NCBI GenBank assembly: GCA_964565765.1
Contig: CAZMGF010000049.1
Location: 1-15,993, forward strand
DNA from: Bog-1181 sp964565765
Lineage (GTDB): Bacteria > Oederibacteriota > PGYV01 > Palsa-1178
Length of the DNA stretch: 15,993 bases
Direction: 5' to 3'
Shown: piece by piece, positions 7,009 to 13,932 of the stretch
How the letters are laid out: the number at the start of each line of letters is the position of its first letter
How positions within the stretch are numbered: position 1 is the stretch's first letter
The notes under the pieces: model-generated
Seen by the model: only the letters and a program-made list of their open reading frames with translations
Databases searched by the model: none
Told to the model about the DNA's origin: nothing
Position numbers and translations under genes: made by a program

Positions 7009-8193
7009 TCAGTTCTTTATAAAGTCATTAAAAAGTTCCCAGCCTTTGTCATAAGAGACGCCTGTCGTTGCCGCTGTCTTTTCGCTGAACCCCTGCGCCG
7101 CCCGGTTTTCCTGCGACCTGGAATCATAAATCATGAACGGCACGGCGTCGTCGGTGTGTGTGCGCACCTTTACCGGGGTCGCGTGGTCGGATGTAAGAAG
7201 TATTTTGTATTCCTTGAAATTTTTCATGCCTTCAACAATGGGCCCCAGCACATCTTTATCAATTTTCTCAATGGCCTGAATTTTACCGTTTACATCGCCG
7301 TTGTGGCCCATCTCGTCGGTCGCCTCAACATGGAGGTAAATAAAATCCTTTTTCTTCAGGGTCTTGAGCGCGTATTCAGCCTTGCCGGAAAAGTTCGTGT
7401 CTATATAGCCGGTAACGCCGGGAACATTAATGACCTCGAGCCCCATGGCGATTCCAATTCCGTTGACAAGATCCACGGCGGATATTACAGCGCCGTTTAA
7501 ACCGTACCTGTCCTTTAACTTATGCAGGTCCAGTTTTTTGCCCTGCCCCCAGAGCCAGATCATATTCGCCGGATTTTTACCTTCCGCTCTGCGTGTCATA
7601 TTTACTTCATGGCCGTCAAGCAGCATGGCGGAATCTTCCATAAGCCTGGTAAGTATCTCCGCCTTTGAGCCCTTCGGCATATATTCCGCGATCTCTTTTC
7701 CGGTAATGTCGTGCGGCGGGGTGGCTTTCACGTTCTCTCCGCCTTTCATCACCATGATGTGCCTGTAACTTTTTCCTGGATAAAATTTTATATCATCAGA
7801 TCCCAGCTTTTTATCTATCATTTTTATAAGTGTTTTTGCCTCTTCAGTTGAAATATGGCCGGAGCTGTAGTCCTCCATTTTCCCGGCTTTAACGGTCACC
7901 AGATTGCACCTGAAAGCCACTTCTCTGTCGGATAATTCAATGCCGAGGTTTGACGCTTCCATGGGGGCCCTGCCTGTGTAATGTTCGTGCGGGTCGTTGC
8001 CCAGGATGGACATGTTGCCTATGTCGGAGCCGAGCGGAAAGCCTTTTACAAGCGGAGTAACCATGCCCGCGCGGGATTTCAAAAAAAGCGCGTCCATATT
8101 CGGGGTGTTTGCGGCTTCAAGGGGCGTTTTGCCCTGCAGTTCATCAACCGGCCTGTCGCCCATTCCGTCGGCCAGCAATATTAAATATTTCAT
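7009..8193 (-). CDS. ApgM-type phosphoglycerate mutase homologue, probable homoserine kinase
   Basis: A 394-residue member of the archaeal-type, cofactor-independent phosphoglycerate mutase family (alkaline phosphatase superfamily). The catalytic set looks complete: D9 in LADGMGD, the nucleophilic S56 in GSDIGNMSILG, and metal ligands D293/H297 in ATDEMGHNGD, D336-H337 in TSDHATP and H346. ATG 8193 is preferred to the ATG four codons upstream because GAGGG lies five bases before it. The gene stands among hom, thrC and lysC with no GHMP-type homoserine kinase (ThrB) nearby. Homologues in threonine clusters have been proposed as non-orthologous homoserine kinases. Context therefore suggests that it phosphorylates homoserine; a genuine 2,3-bisphosphoglycerate-independent mutase (apgM) remains possible from sequence alone. 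Confidence 0.88.
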   Translation of the reverse strand: MKYLILLADGMGDRPVDELQGKTPLEAANTPNMDALFLKSRAGMVTPLVKGFPLGSDIGNMSILGNDPHEHYTGRAPMEASNLGIELSDREVAFRCNLVTVKAGKMEDYSSGHISTEEAKTLIKMIDKKLGSDDIKFYPGKSYRHIMVMKGGENVKATPPHDITGKEIAEYMPKGSKAEILTRLMEDSAMLLDGHEVNMTRRAEGKNPANMIWLWGQGKKLDLHKLKDRYGLNGAVISAVDLVNGIGIAMGLEVINVPGVTGYIDTNFSGKAEYALKTLKKKDFIYLHVEATDEMGHNGDVNGKIQAIEKIDKDVLGPIVEGMKNFKEYKILLTSDHATPVKVRTHTDDAVPFMIYDSRSQENRAAQGFSEKTAATTGVSYDKGWELFNDFIKN

Positions 8194-8245
8194 CAATGCC
8201 CTCATTAATAATTTATTTTACAGCTTAAAAAATCCGGCAAAGCCC

Positions 8246-9412
8246 TTAAAATTCGTCCGCGTCCTGTGTGTTGCCCTGCCCCTCAACTGTTTCTTCGCCT
8301 TCTTTGGGCTTGGGTTTGTCATCAGGCAGCCTTAAATCCTCGACATTCTCGGCTTCCGCGGCTTTCTTTTTGGCGGCCGCTATCTGTTCGTCGGTTTGAT
8401 CCTGCGTCGTTTCGTCCTCTTCCCCCTCAACAACAAGTTTCGGGAAGGTAATATGGTCGCGGAAACCTTTCTGCAGTTTTTTCACATAATCCAGGGCCTT
8501 TTTCGCCAGGGTGTATTTCTTCCTGTTGTGAAGCGCCAGCTTATAGGCGGCTTCCGCCTCTGTAAACATATTCTTGTGCAGGTATGCCTTGCCAAGGCTG
8601 TAATATGCCTCGGCGAATTTCGGGTCAAGCGCCGTCGCCGAGAGCAGGTGCGCGATGGCCTTGTCGTAATAACCTGAAGCAATAAGGGCGTTGCCGTATG
8701 TATACTGCGCTCCCGCGAATTTGTCGTCTTTTTTGATGGTGGATTCAAGCTCGCTCATTGCCCTGGCCAGGTTGCCCTGTTTCTCATATGCCACGGCAAG
8801 GTTGGTCTGCGCCTCCACATACTCGTGTTTTAACTCGACCGCCTTTGTGAACATTTCCACGGCCTTGTCATAAATTTTTTCATCAAGATAATTCAGGCCC
8901 GCCTCGTTATAAAGTTCGTGGAACGTGGGTTCCACCTTAATCGCATTTCTTAAAAGTTCTATCGCTTCGTCGTGCTTTCCCTGAGGCCTGTATAATTTAG
9001 CGAGATTTAAGGACGCGCGCACATAAATGTGGTCGTCGTTTTTCAGGTCAATGGACTTTTGATAAAGCTGTTCCGGCATTTTGGTGGATTTCGGGTCCTT
9101 TATTTCCATGGCAACGCCGTAATCATAATAAGCCTCGGAAAAATTCGGGTCTATGTAAACCGCCTGCTTGTACATATACAGGGCGTGGTCAACCTCTTTC
9201 ATGGCTATATAGCAAAGCCCCGCCATATTGTAAGGCTTTACAAATTCAGGCTCCATTTTTATGGCCTGCTTGAACATTTTTACCGCGCCCTTATAGTCAT
9301 TGACTATATAAAGGTCGTACCCCGCGTTAAAAATATCCCCCGCGGTCTTAACCGCATAAATATTCACGCACGAGAGCGCGAGAAGAGCCGCCGCTGCCAG
9401 GAACTTTTTCAT
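8246..9412 (-). CDS. Exported TPR-repeat protein
   Basis: A 388-residue protein that begins with a signal peptide (MKKFLAAAALLALSC ... YA, probable cleavage near residue 21). A nearby LALSC is a poor lipobox, so lipoprotein processing is less likely. Residues about 25-310 form roughly eight tetratricopeptide repeats with the usual A-x-Y-x-G/A and A-x-P spacing, as in KPYNMAGLCYIAMKEVDHAL. The last 60 residues are acidic, Gln/Glu-rich and probably disordered. ATG 9412 is preferred to the GTG just before it because GGGAGG lies seven bases upstream. It starts 12 bases after thrC and ends 52 before the ApgM-like gene, so it shares the amino-acid operon. The partner is unknown; periplasmic scaffolding or assembly is the family's usual theme. 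Confidence 0.85.
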   Translation of the reverse strand: MKKFLAAAALLALSCVNIYAVKTAGDIFNAGYDLYIVNDYKGAVKMFKQAIKMEPEFVKPYNMAGLCYIAMKEVDHALYMYKQAVYIDPNFSEAYYDYGVAMEIKDPKSTKMPEQLYQKSIDLKNDDHIYVRASLNLAKLYRPQGKHDEAIELLRNAIKVEPTFHELYNEAGLNYLDEKIYDKAVEMFTKAVELKHEYVEAQTNLAVAYEKQGNLARAMSELESTIKKDDKFAGAQYTYGNALIASGYYDKAIAHLLSATALDPKFAEAYYSLGKAYLHKNMFTEAEAAYKLALHNRKKYTLAKKALDYVKKLQKGFRDHITFPKLVVEGEEDETTQDQTDEQIAAAKKKAAEAENVEDLRLPDDKPKPKEGEETVEGQGNTQDADEF

Positions 9413-9424
9413 CACAAAACCTCC

Positions 9425-10492
9425 CTATTTGTCTATAATCTTCATAATGGATTTCAGGTCGGGCTTTACAACTATCGGCTTGAAATCCACGCTTTTTATC
9501 GCCCTGTCCGGGTCCTTTAACCCGTGGCCGGTCAGGACGCATACGACTTTTACGCTCTTTTTTTCCTTAAAAAATTTCTTTCTGCCGTATTTTAACAGCC
9601 CCGCGAATGAAGCCGCGGAGGCGGGCTCGCAGAATATCCCTTCTTTGGCGGCAAGGAGTTTATACGCCTCTATTATTTCTTCATCGGCCACCATATCAAT
9701 AACCCCGCCTGAAATATCCCTGGCGGCCTCCGCCTGTTTCCAGCTTGCGGGATTTCCGATTCTGATTGCGGTAGCTATAGTGTCGGGATCTTTTATGGGC
9801 CTGCCCATTACTATGGGCGCGCTGCCCGCGGCCTGGAACCCCATCATTTTCGGGAGTTTTTTCATTTTACCCGCTTTTTTATATTCGGTGTAGCCCTTCC
9901 AGTAAGCGGTTATATTGCCGGCGTTGCCGACCGGTATAAAATGATAATCCGGCGACTCGCCCAGGAAATCAACTATCTCAAACGCCCCGCTTTTCTGCCC
10001 TTCTATCCTGTAAGGGTTGAGCGAATTGACAAGCTCAATCGGGTATTTTTCGCATATGAGTTTTACCATTTCAAGGGCCACGTCAAAATTCCCCTCGACT
10101 GCTATAACTTTTGCCCCGTGAATCAGCGCCTGGGAAAGTTTCCCCAGTGCGATGTAACCGTTGGGTATTATGACGTAGCTTTTTATACCGGCGCGCATTG
10201 AATACGCGGCCGCGGATGCCGAGGTATTGCCCGTCGAGGCACAGATGGTGGCCTTCATGCCTTTTTCCACAGCCTTTGAAATTGCCATTGTCATGCCGCG
10301 GTCCTTGAAGGAACCTGTCGGGTTTAAGCCTTCATATTTTACATAAAGCTCCACCCTGTCAGATACAAGGGCCTCGAGCCTTTTCATGCGTATGAGCGGC
10401 GTGTTGCCCTCATGCAGGGTAATTACCGGGGTTTTGGCCGTAACCGGCATATATTTCCTGTAGCGCTCTATTATTCCCTTATACTGTTCCAT
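9425..10492 (-). CDS. thrC: Threonine synthase
   Basis: PLP enzyme that converts O-phospho-L-homoserine into threonine and phosphate. The 355-residue product belongs to the shorter class of threonine synthases. The PLP lysine is K63 in NPTGSFKDRGM, the phosphate-binding stretch ASTGNTSASAAAY follows near residue 91, and PVGNAGNITAYWKG supplies further cofactor contacts. ATG 10492 is chosen because AAGGAG stands at ideal spacing; a start 13 codons upstream would overlap the end of hom and lacks such a site. It follows hom by 31 bases. The substrate implies a homoserine kinase activity in the cell, for which the ApgM-like gene two positions downstream is the best candidate. Confidence 0.95.
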   Translation of the reverse strand: MEQYKGIIERYRKYMPVTAKTPVITLHEGNTPLIRMKRLEALVSDRVELYVKYEGLNPTGSFKDRGMTMAISKAVEKGMKATICASTGNTSASAAAYSMRAGIKSYVIIPNGYIALGKLSQALIHGAKVIAVEGNFDVALEMVKLICEKYPIELVNSLNPYRIEGQKSGAFEIVDFLGESPDYHFIPVGNAGNITAYWKGYTEYKKAGKMKKLPKMMGFQAAGSAPIVMGRPIKDPDTIATAIRIGNPASWKQAEAARDISGGVIDMVADEEIIEAYKLLAAKEGIFCEPASAASFAGLLKYGRKKFFKEKKSVKVVCVLTGHGLKDPDRAIKSVDFKPIVVKPDLKSIMKIIDK

Positions 10493-10523
10493 AAAAACTC
10501 CTTTATAATTTAAACCCGGTATT

Positions 10524-11819
10524 TTAGTCAACCACCCTGTAAACTACGGTCTTTTCCTTTACGGCCTTCATCGCGTTTATTTTTTTCAGCGACTTATTCA
10601 TGTCTGATTCCTTCGCGGCATAGGTCATAATAACGACCGGAACCTGAAAGTGCTGTTTTTGAACCTTTTGAATCACGGACTCGATGCCTATATTGTTTTT
10701 CCCGAGCACACCGGCGATTGATGCCAGCACCCCGGTTTTGTCGACAACGTTAAACCTTAAATAATACTTGGAAATAATATCGCCGGGTTTCTGCATTTTA
10801 ACCGGCTGTCCGCTCTTTACGGTTTTCTCAATGTGTTCAAGGCCGTGGGAAATGTCACGCGCAATGTAAATCACATCCGACAATACCGCGGATGCCGTCG
10901 GCATTTCGCCCGCCCCGCGCCCGTAGAACATTGTCTCCCCGACAGCGTCGCCCTTCAGATATATCGCGTTAAACTCGTTGTTTACAGAGGCAAGCAGGTG
11001 TTTTTTATTGACCAGCGCCGGATGCACGCGCACGCTCGCCGCGGCGCCTTCTTTTTCGGCGACCGCCAGCAGCTTCATCACATAGCCGAATTCCCCGGCG
11101 TATTCTATGTCCGTGTAATCCACTTTTTTTATACCCTCAACCGGGATGTCCCCTTCCTTTATCCTTGAGCCGAATGCCATTGTGGAAAGGATTGTGATTT
11201 TATGCATTGTGTCAAATCCTTCGATGTCAAGGGTCGGGTCCGCCTCGGCGAAGCCTTTTGCCTGCGCCTCTTTGAGCGCCGCGTCAAAGGTCATTTTTTC
11301 AAAGGTCATCTTTGTAAGGATGTAATTGCAGGTGCCGTTTAATATGGCCATTATTTTTTCTATCCTGTTGGCGGCCAGCCCCTTGTCCATGCCGCGCAGT
11401 ATCGGGATGCCGCCGCCTACAGAGGCCTCTGCCATTATCTGGACGCCGTTTTTAGCGGCTGCTCCGGCAATTTCATCCCAGTATTTTGAAAGAAGCGCCT
11501 TGTTTGCCGTCACAACATGTTTCCCGGCCTGAATTGCCCGAAGGACAAAATCAAGGGCGGGTTTATACCCGCCGATGAGCTCAATTACAATATCAATTTC
11601 AGGGTCGTTAAGGATGTCATTTATATTGGAAGTAAGCATGCCTTCCGGCAGTTTTATCCCTCTGTCCGTGGTTATATCCAGGTCGCATATTTTCTTCAGC
11701 TCCACAGCTATGCCGGATTTTGAATTTATGATAGAACCTGAATTAAGAAAAAGTTTTGCGACTCCCCTGCCTATGGTGCCGAAGCCTATCAGCCCGGCTT
11801 TTATGGAATCTTTTTTCAC
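10524..11819 (-). CDS. hom: Homoserine dehydrogenase with C-terminal ACT domain
   Basis: NAD(P)-dependent reduction of aspartate semialdehyde to homoserine, the branch point to threonine and methionine. The 431-residue protein has the Rossmann motif GFGTIGRG (12-19), TANKALLS (104-111), ILNGTCNYI (159-167) and the catalytic block ADPTLDIEGFDTMHK, with K207 as the likely catalytic lysine. An ACT domain (about 350-425, beginning DKTGVLASIAGVLG) should give feedback control by threonine. The start is GTG at 11819, with GAGAGG about eight bases upstream; no in-frame ATG gives a better N-terminus. It is the first gene of its transcription unit, behind a consensus-type promoter and a structured leader of about 147 bases. 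Aspartate-semialdehyde dehydrogenase (asd) is not in the window. Confidence 0.95.
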   Translation of the reverse strand: MKKDSIKAGLIGFGTIGRGVAKLFLNSGSIINSKSGIAVELKKICDLDITTDRGIKLPEGMLTSNINDILNDPEIDIVIELIGGYKPALDFVLRAIQAGKHVVTANKALLSKYWDEIAGAAAKNGVQIMAEASVGGGIPILRGMDKGLAANRIEKIMAILNGTCNYILTKMTFEKMTFDAALKEAQAKGFAEADPTLDIEGFDTMHKITILSTMAFGSRIKEGDIPVEGIKKVDYTDIEYAGEFGYVMKLLAVAEKEGAAASVRVHPALVNKKHLLASVNNEFNAIYLKGDAVGETMFYGRGAGEMPTASAVLSDVIYIARDISHGLEHIEKTVKSGQPVKMQKPGDIISKYYLRFNVVDKTGVLASIAGVLGKNNIGIESVIQKVQKQHFQVPVVIMTYAAKESDMNKSLKKINAMKAVKEKTVVYRVVD

Positions 11820-11927
11820 AATAAAAACCTCTCACAAGTGTTTTTGAAGATAAAATAATATAAACAACAGGCCGCGCGATAATCAAGATATGCCGGACCC
11901 GTTGCCTTTGCAATAAAACGTGACAGA

Positions 11928-11949
11928 AAAACAGGCAAAAACCTGTTTT
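11928..11949 (-). terminator. Terminator-like or attenuator hairpin in the hom leader
   Basis: An eight-base-pair stem (AAAACAGG at 11928-11935 and CCTGTTTT at 11942-11949) with a six-base loop is followed on the minus strand by a run of five T. It starts about 18 bases after the predicted transcription start. A smaller hairpin (CCTTT/AAAGG, 11952-11965) lies immediately before it, at the very 5' end of the leader. I see no leader peptide rich in Thr or Ile and no T-box signature, so an attenuation mechanism is undetermined. The stem is modest in GC and may only stabilise the mRNA. Confidence 0.4.
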
Positions 11950-11972
11950 CCCCTTTTATTAAAGGTATTTTG

Positions 11973-12001
11973 ATTATATTATTGTGCGGTAAAAAAGTCA
12001 A
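11973..12001 (-). promoter_or_regulatory. Sigma-70-type promoter of the hom-thrC-lysC-cimA operon
   Basis: On the minus strand a TTGACT -35 box (11996-12001) and a perfect TATAAT -10 box (11973-11978) are separated by exactly 17 bases, which predicts transcription starting near 11966. It precedes hom with a leader of about 147 bases. The same boxes and spacing recur upstream of the large secreted-protein gene, which strengthens both calls. Confidence 0.8.
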
Positions 12002-12014
12002 GTAATAACAATGG

Positions 12015-12027
12015 CCGGCAGCGCCGG
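12015..12027 (-). terminator. GC-rich hairpin downstream of the AAA-like gene, possible terminator
   Basis: A five-base-pair GC stem, CCGGC and GCCGG with a three-base loop, lies about 30 bases past the stop codon of the 152-residue gene and just before the hom promoter. Its position suits a transcription end, but no clean T run follows it on the minus strand (the first long one is about 20 bases away, inside the promoter), so the call is weak. Confidence 0.3.
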
Positions 12028-12056
12028 TTTGTTGGAAGAATTGAAAAAAGGTTATA

Positions 12057-12515
12057 TTATTTGTAAAATTTTACCACATGCGTATGGGACAGGGCCTCGG
12101 CTGCCTCGTCTTCTTTTCTTACCCCGAGGACAACAAGTGTATTTTCAGGAAATTTAACCCCTTCAATCTCTTTCCTGATAAGGATATTCATCACTTCGTC
12201 CTGAATTCCGCGGCCTGTTAAATGAAATTCCCTCAAATAAAGTATATAACCATTGGGATTTTTTGATGTCATAATGTCCTCGAGCCAGCATGGCTGTTTT
12301 GATCCGGTCCTCAGGCACCCGAGCTCGCCGTGCTGAATGGTCGTGAGGTCCTTGTCAATAAATTCCCTGCCGCATTCTTTGCTGACTTCCATCAATACCT
12401 TCGCGACGGTGTCGCGCTGGTCATGAAAAAGGATTATCTCACCGGGCTGTTTTGTGTGGCAGGCCCTTATAAAATACTTTTTTGCTTCGGCTTCGTTTTT
12501 AAACTCAAGCTGCAT
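12057..12515 (-). CDS. Degenerate AAA+ (MoxR-like) domain protein lacking the P-loop
   Basis: A 152-residue cytosolic protein with no annotation I can recall. Its layout follows the core of MoxR-like AAA+ ATPases. A predicted beta strand, GEIILF (25-30), leads into HDQRDTVAKVLMEVSKE, where a Walker A loop and helix would be. Then comes REFIDKDLTTI (50-60). GYILYLREFHLTGRGIQDEVMNILI (89-113) matches a Walker B strand and following helix, with R95 in place of the aspartate and E96 retained. KFPENTLVVLGVR (121-133) matches the sensor-1 strand, with V132 in place of asparagine. ATP binding should be lost, so a structural or regulatory pseudo-ATPase is inferred. GGAGGGG precedes the ATG at good spacing. 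It follows the PorV-like gene by 39 bases. The resemblance is by eye and needs a profile search. Confidence 0.6.
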   Translation of the reverse strand: MQLEFKNEAEAKKYFIRACHTKQPGEIILFHDQRDTVAKVLMEVSKECGREFIDKDLTTIQHGELGCLRTGSKQPCWLEDIMTSKNPNGYILYLREFHLTGRGIQDEVMNILIRKEIEGVKFPENTLVVLGVRKEDEAAEALSHTHVVKFYK

Positions 12516-12546
12516 AATCCCCTCCGGATATTTAGGTTATATTTTT

Positions 12547-12566
12547 GTCCCGCGCTACTTCGGGAC
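12547..12566 (-). other. Hairpin spanning the stop codon of the PorV-like gene
   Basis: A six-base-pair perfect stem, GTCCCG (12547-12552) and CGGGAC (12561-12566), brackets the TAG stop of the PorV-like gene. On the minus strand it is followed by A rather than T residues, so it is not an intrinsic terminator for this operon. A role in translation termination or mRNA stability between the two genes is possible. Confidence 0.35.
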
Positions 12567-13901
12567 GGCTGATATTTCTTTTGAGTACTTTGATTCCCTG
12601 CCCTTGTCGTCAACCGCGGTCACGACAAAATACATGCGCAGCCCTGATTTTAATTTCGGGCCGACCTTAAGATAATACCTGTTTGCCGGAAGCGCCGCTT
12701 TTGTAAGCTTGTAATATTGCCCGCCCGGTTTATAGCTCATATAAACATTATATCCGGCTATTTTTGCCTTTGAGTCCCTGTCAATGGACCACATTACCCA
12801 TATCTGTTTTGACTGTGGAACAAGCTTTACGACTTTCGGAGGGTTGAGCTGTTTTGGCGTAGGCGTAGGCGTAGGTTGTCCCACATTTATCATAACCCCG
12901 ACCTGCTGGGATTGCCCGAGGTCGCCGTAAGGTATATACGCGTAATCTATGGATATGTCGGCGCCGTCAAAATTTCTGGATATGCCGAAGCCGAATGTAA
13001 ATCCATTAAACCATCCAAGGTCGGATACGAACTGGTTGCCGTCAAAACGGTAGCCAACGCGCGGCTTGAAAAATGTGTCCCCAAAATTCATACCGTATTC
13101 AAGTCCGCAATTGACGCCGAAAGGCATATTTGCCGGCGATATAGGAAGAATTCCATCAATGTCAACTGCGATAGAATCCCTCGGATCATCCTCGGAAGAA
13201 AAGAGTCTTTTCGCCTTATATCCCACGCCGAATTTAAGGTTAAGGGGAAGCGGAGCGTCCGGCGCCCCCTGCACCTGGTTCATCTGCATAAAACTTATAT
13301 TCTGCAGAACCATGCCAAGATCAAAACCCGGCAGGCTTGTATTTACCAGAATTCCGAGATCCACAGCCGGTATCCACCCTTCTTCAAGGGCTATTTTTTG
13401 GTTTATCATTTTCAAAGTGGCTCCAACCGCGAAAGATTTCGCCGCCTGCCAGCTGTATGATAGGCCAAATACCGTTCCTCCGGCGCCGTAAACGTCGCCA
13501 TTAAGCGTTGCATTGGAGACATAATTACCGTTTGTATCTTCCTGCGTGGTCGGAATATCATCGACCCTCACAAGAAGGACGTAAATGCCTATTGTCCCCC
13601 AGATGTCAAAACCAAGCTGTTCAGCGGGAAAACCAACAGCAAGATATTCATAAGAAGTTCCGCCGAAACTGCTGTTATGCATGAGGTCAAACTGGGGGTT
13701 TTCGACTTTAACAAGCGCGCCAGGGTTCCACCAGCCCGCGTCCACGTTGTCAACTATCGCGGTATACGCGTCGCCCATACCATCCGGCCTCGCGCCGACG
13801 CCAAGATTAAGATAAGGCGATGCCGTCACTCCCCCGAATTCGGAGGCAAATAACGGGGATGCAATAAGCAATATGGCTATAGGTATTAATATTCTTTTCA
13901 T
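12555..13901 (-). CDS. PorV/PorQ-like outer-membrane barrel with C-terminal FN3 module
   Basis: A 448-residue exported protein. Residues 1-19 are a signal peptide (MKRILIPIAILLIASPLFA). The barrel region (about 20-342) opens with LGVGARPDGMGDAYTAIVD and AGWWNPGALV, the hallmark start of the PorV/PorQ/UPF0164 family. It continues with alternating amphipathic strands rich in Gly, Phe and Asp. A PTPTPTP linker (343-349), encoded by three perfect six-base repeats at 12856-12873, leads to an FN3-like domain (about 355-448: KQIWVMWSIDRD, GYNVYMSYKPGG, MYFVVTAVDDKG). PorV takes part in type IX secretion in Bacteroidota, but many lineages have relatives of unknown role. AGGAGAG precedes the ATG. It follows the large secreted protein by 31 bases, suggesting a functional pair. 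Confidence 0.8.
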   Translation of the reverse strand: MKRILIPIAILLIASPLFASEFGGVTASPYLNLGVGARPDGMGDAYTAIVDNVDAGWWNPGALVKVENPQFDLMHNSSFGGTSYEYLAVGFPAEQLGFDIWGTIGIYVLLVRVDDIPTTQEDTNGNYVSNATLNGDVYGAGGTVFGLSYSWQAAKSFAVGATLKMINQKIALEEGWIPAVDLGILVNTSLPGFDLGMVLQNISFMQMNQVQGAPDAPLPLNLKFGVGYKAKRLFSSEDDPRDSIAVDIDGILPISPANMPFGVNCGLEYGMNFGDTFFKPRVGYRFDGNQFVSDLGWFNGFTFGFGISRNFDGADISIDYAYIPYGDLGQSQQVGVMINVGQPTPTPTPKQLNPPKVVKLVPQSKQIWVMWSIDRDSKAKIAGYNVYMSYKPGGQYYKLTKAALPANRYYLKVGPKLKSGLRMYFVVTAVDDKGRESKYSKEISAVPK

Positions 13902-13932
13902 TATGCTCTCCTCACCTTAAATTAATATTTAT

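Noticed and set aside
11820..11970. T-box or amino-acid riboswitch in the hom leader
   Set aside because: I cannot find the T-box AGGGUGGNACCGCG-type sequence or another riboswitch core that I recognise; only hairpins are defensible.
11816..12001. A 61-codon minus-strand frame upstream of hom that might be a leader peptide
   Set aside because: It begins upstream of the predicted transcription start and runs across the -10 box. It is not rich in Thr, Ile or Met codons and has no ribosome site.
12541..12570. Intrinsic terminator after the PorV-like gene
   Set aside because: The stem is good, but on the transcribed strand it is followed by A residues. The T run lies on the wrong side, so it would only work for plus-strand transcription.
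12856..12873. Tandem six-base repeats as a CRISPR or phase-variation tract
   Set aside because: They encode the in-frame Pro-Thr linker of the PorV-like protein. Three six-base units keep the frame and explain the repeat.
12876..13460. A 194-codon plus-strand open frame, with a second one at 13066-13491
   Set aside because: Both are antisense to the PorV-like barrel gene, show no recognisable motif, and overlap each other in different frames.
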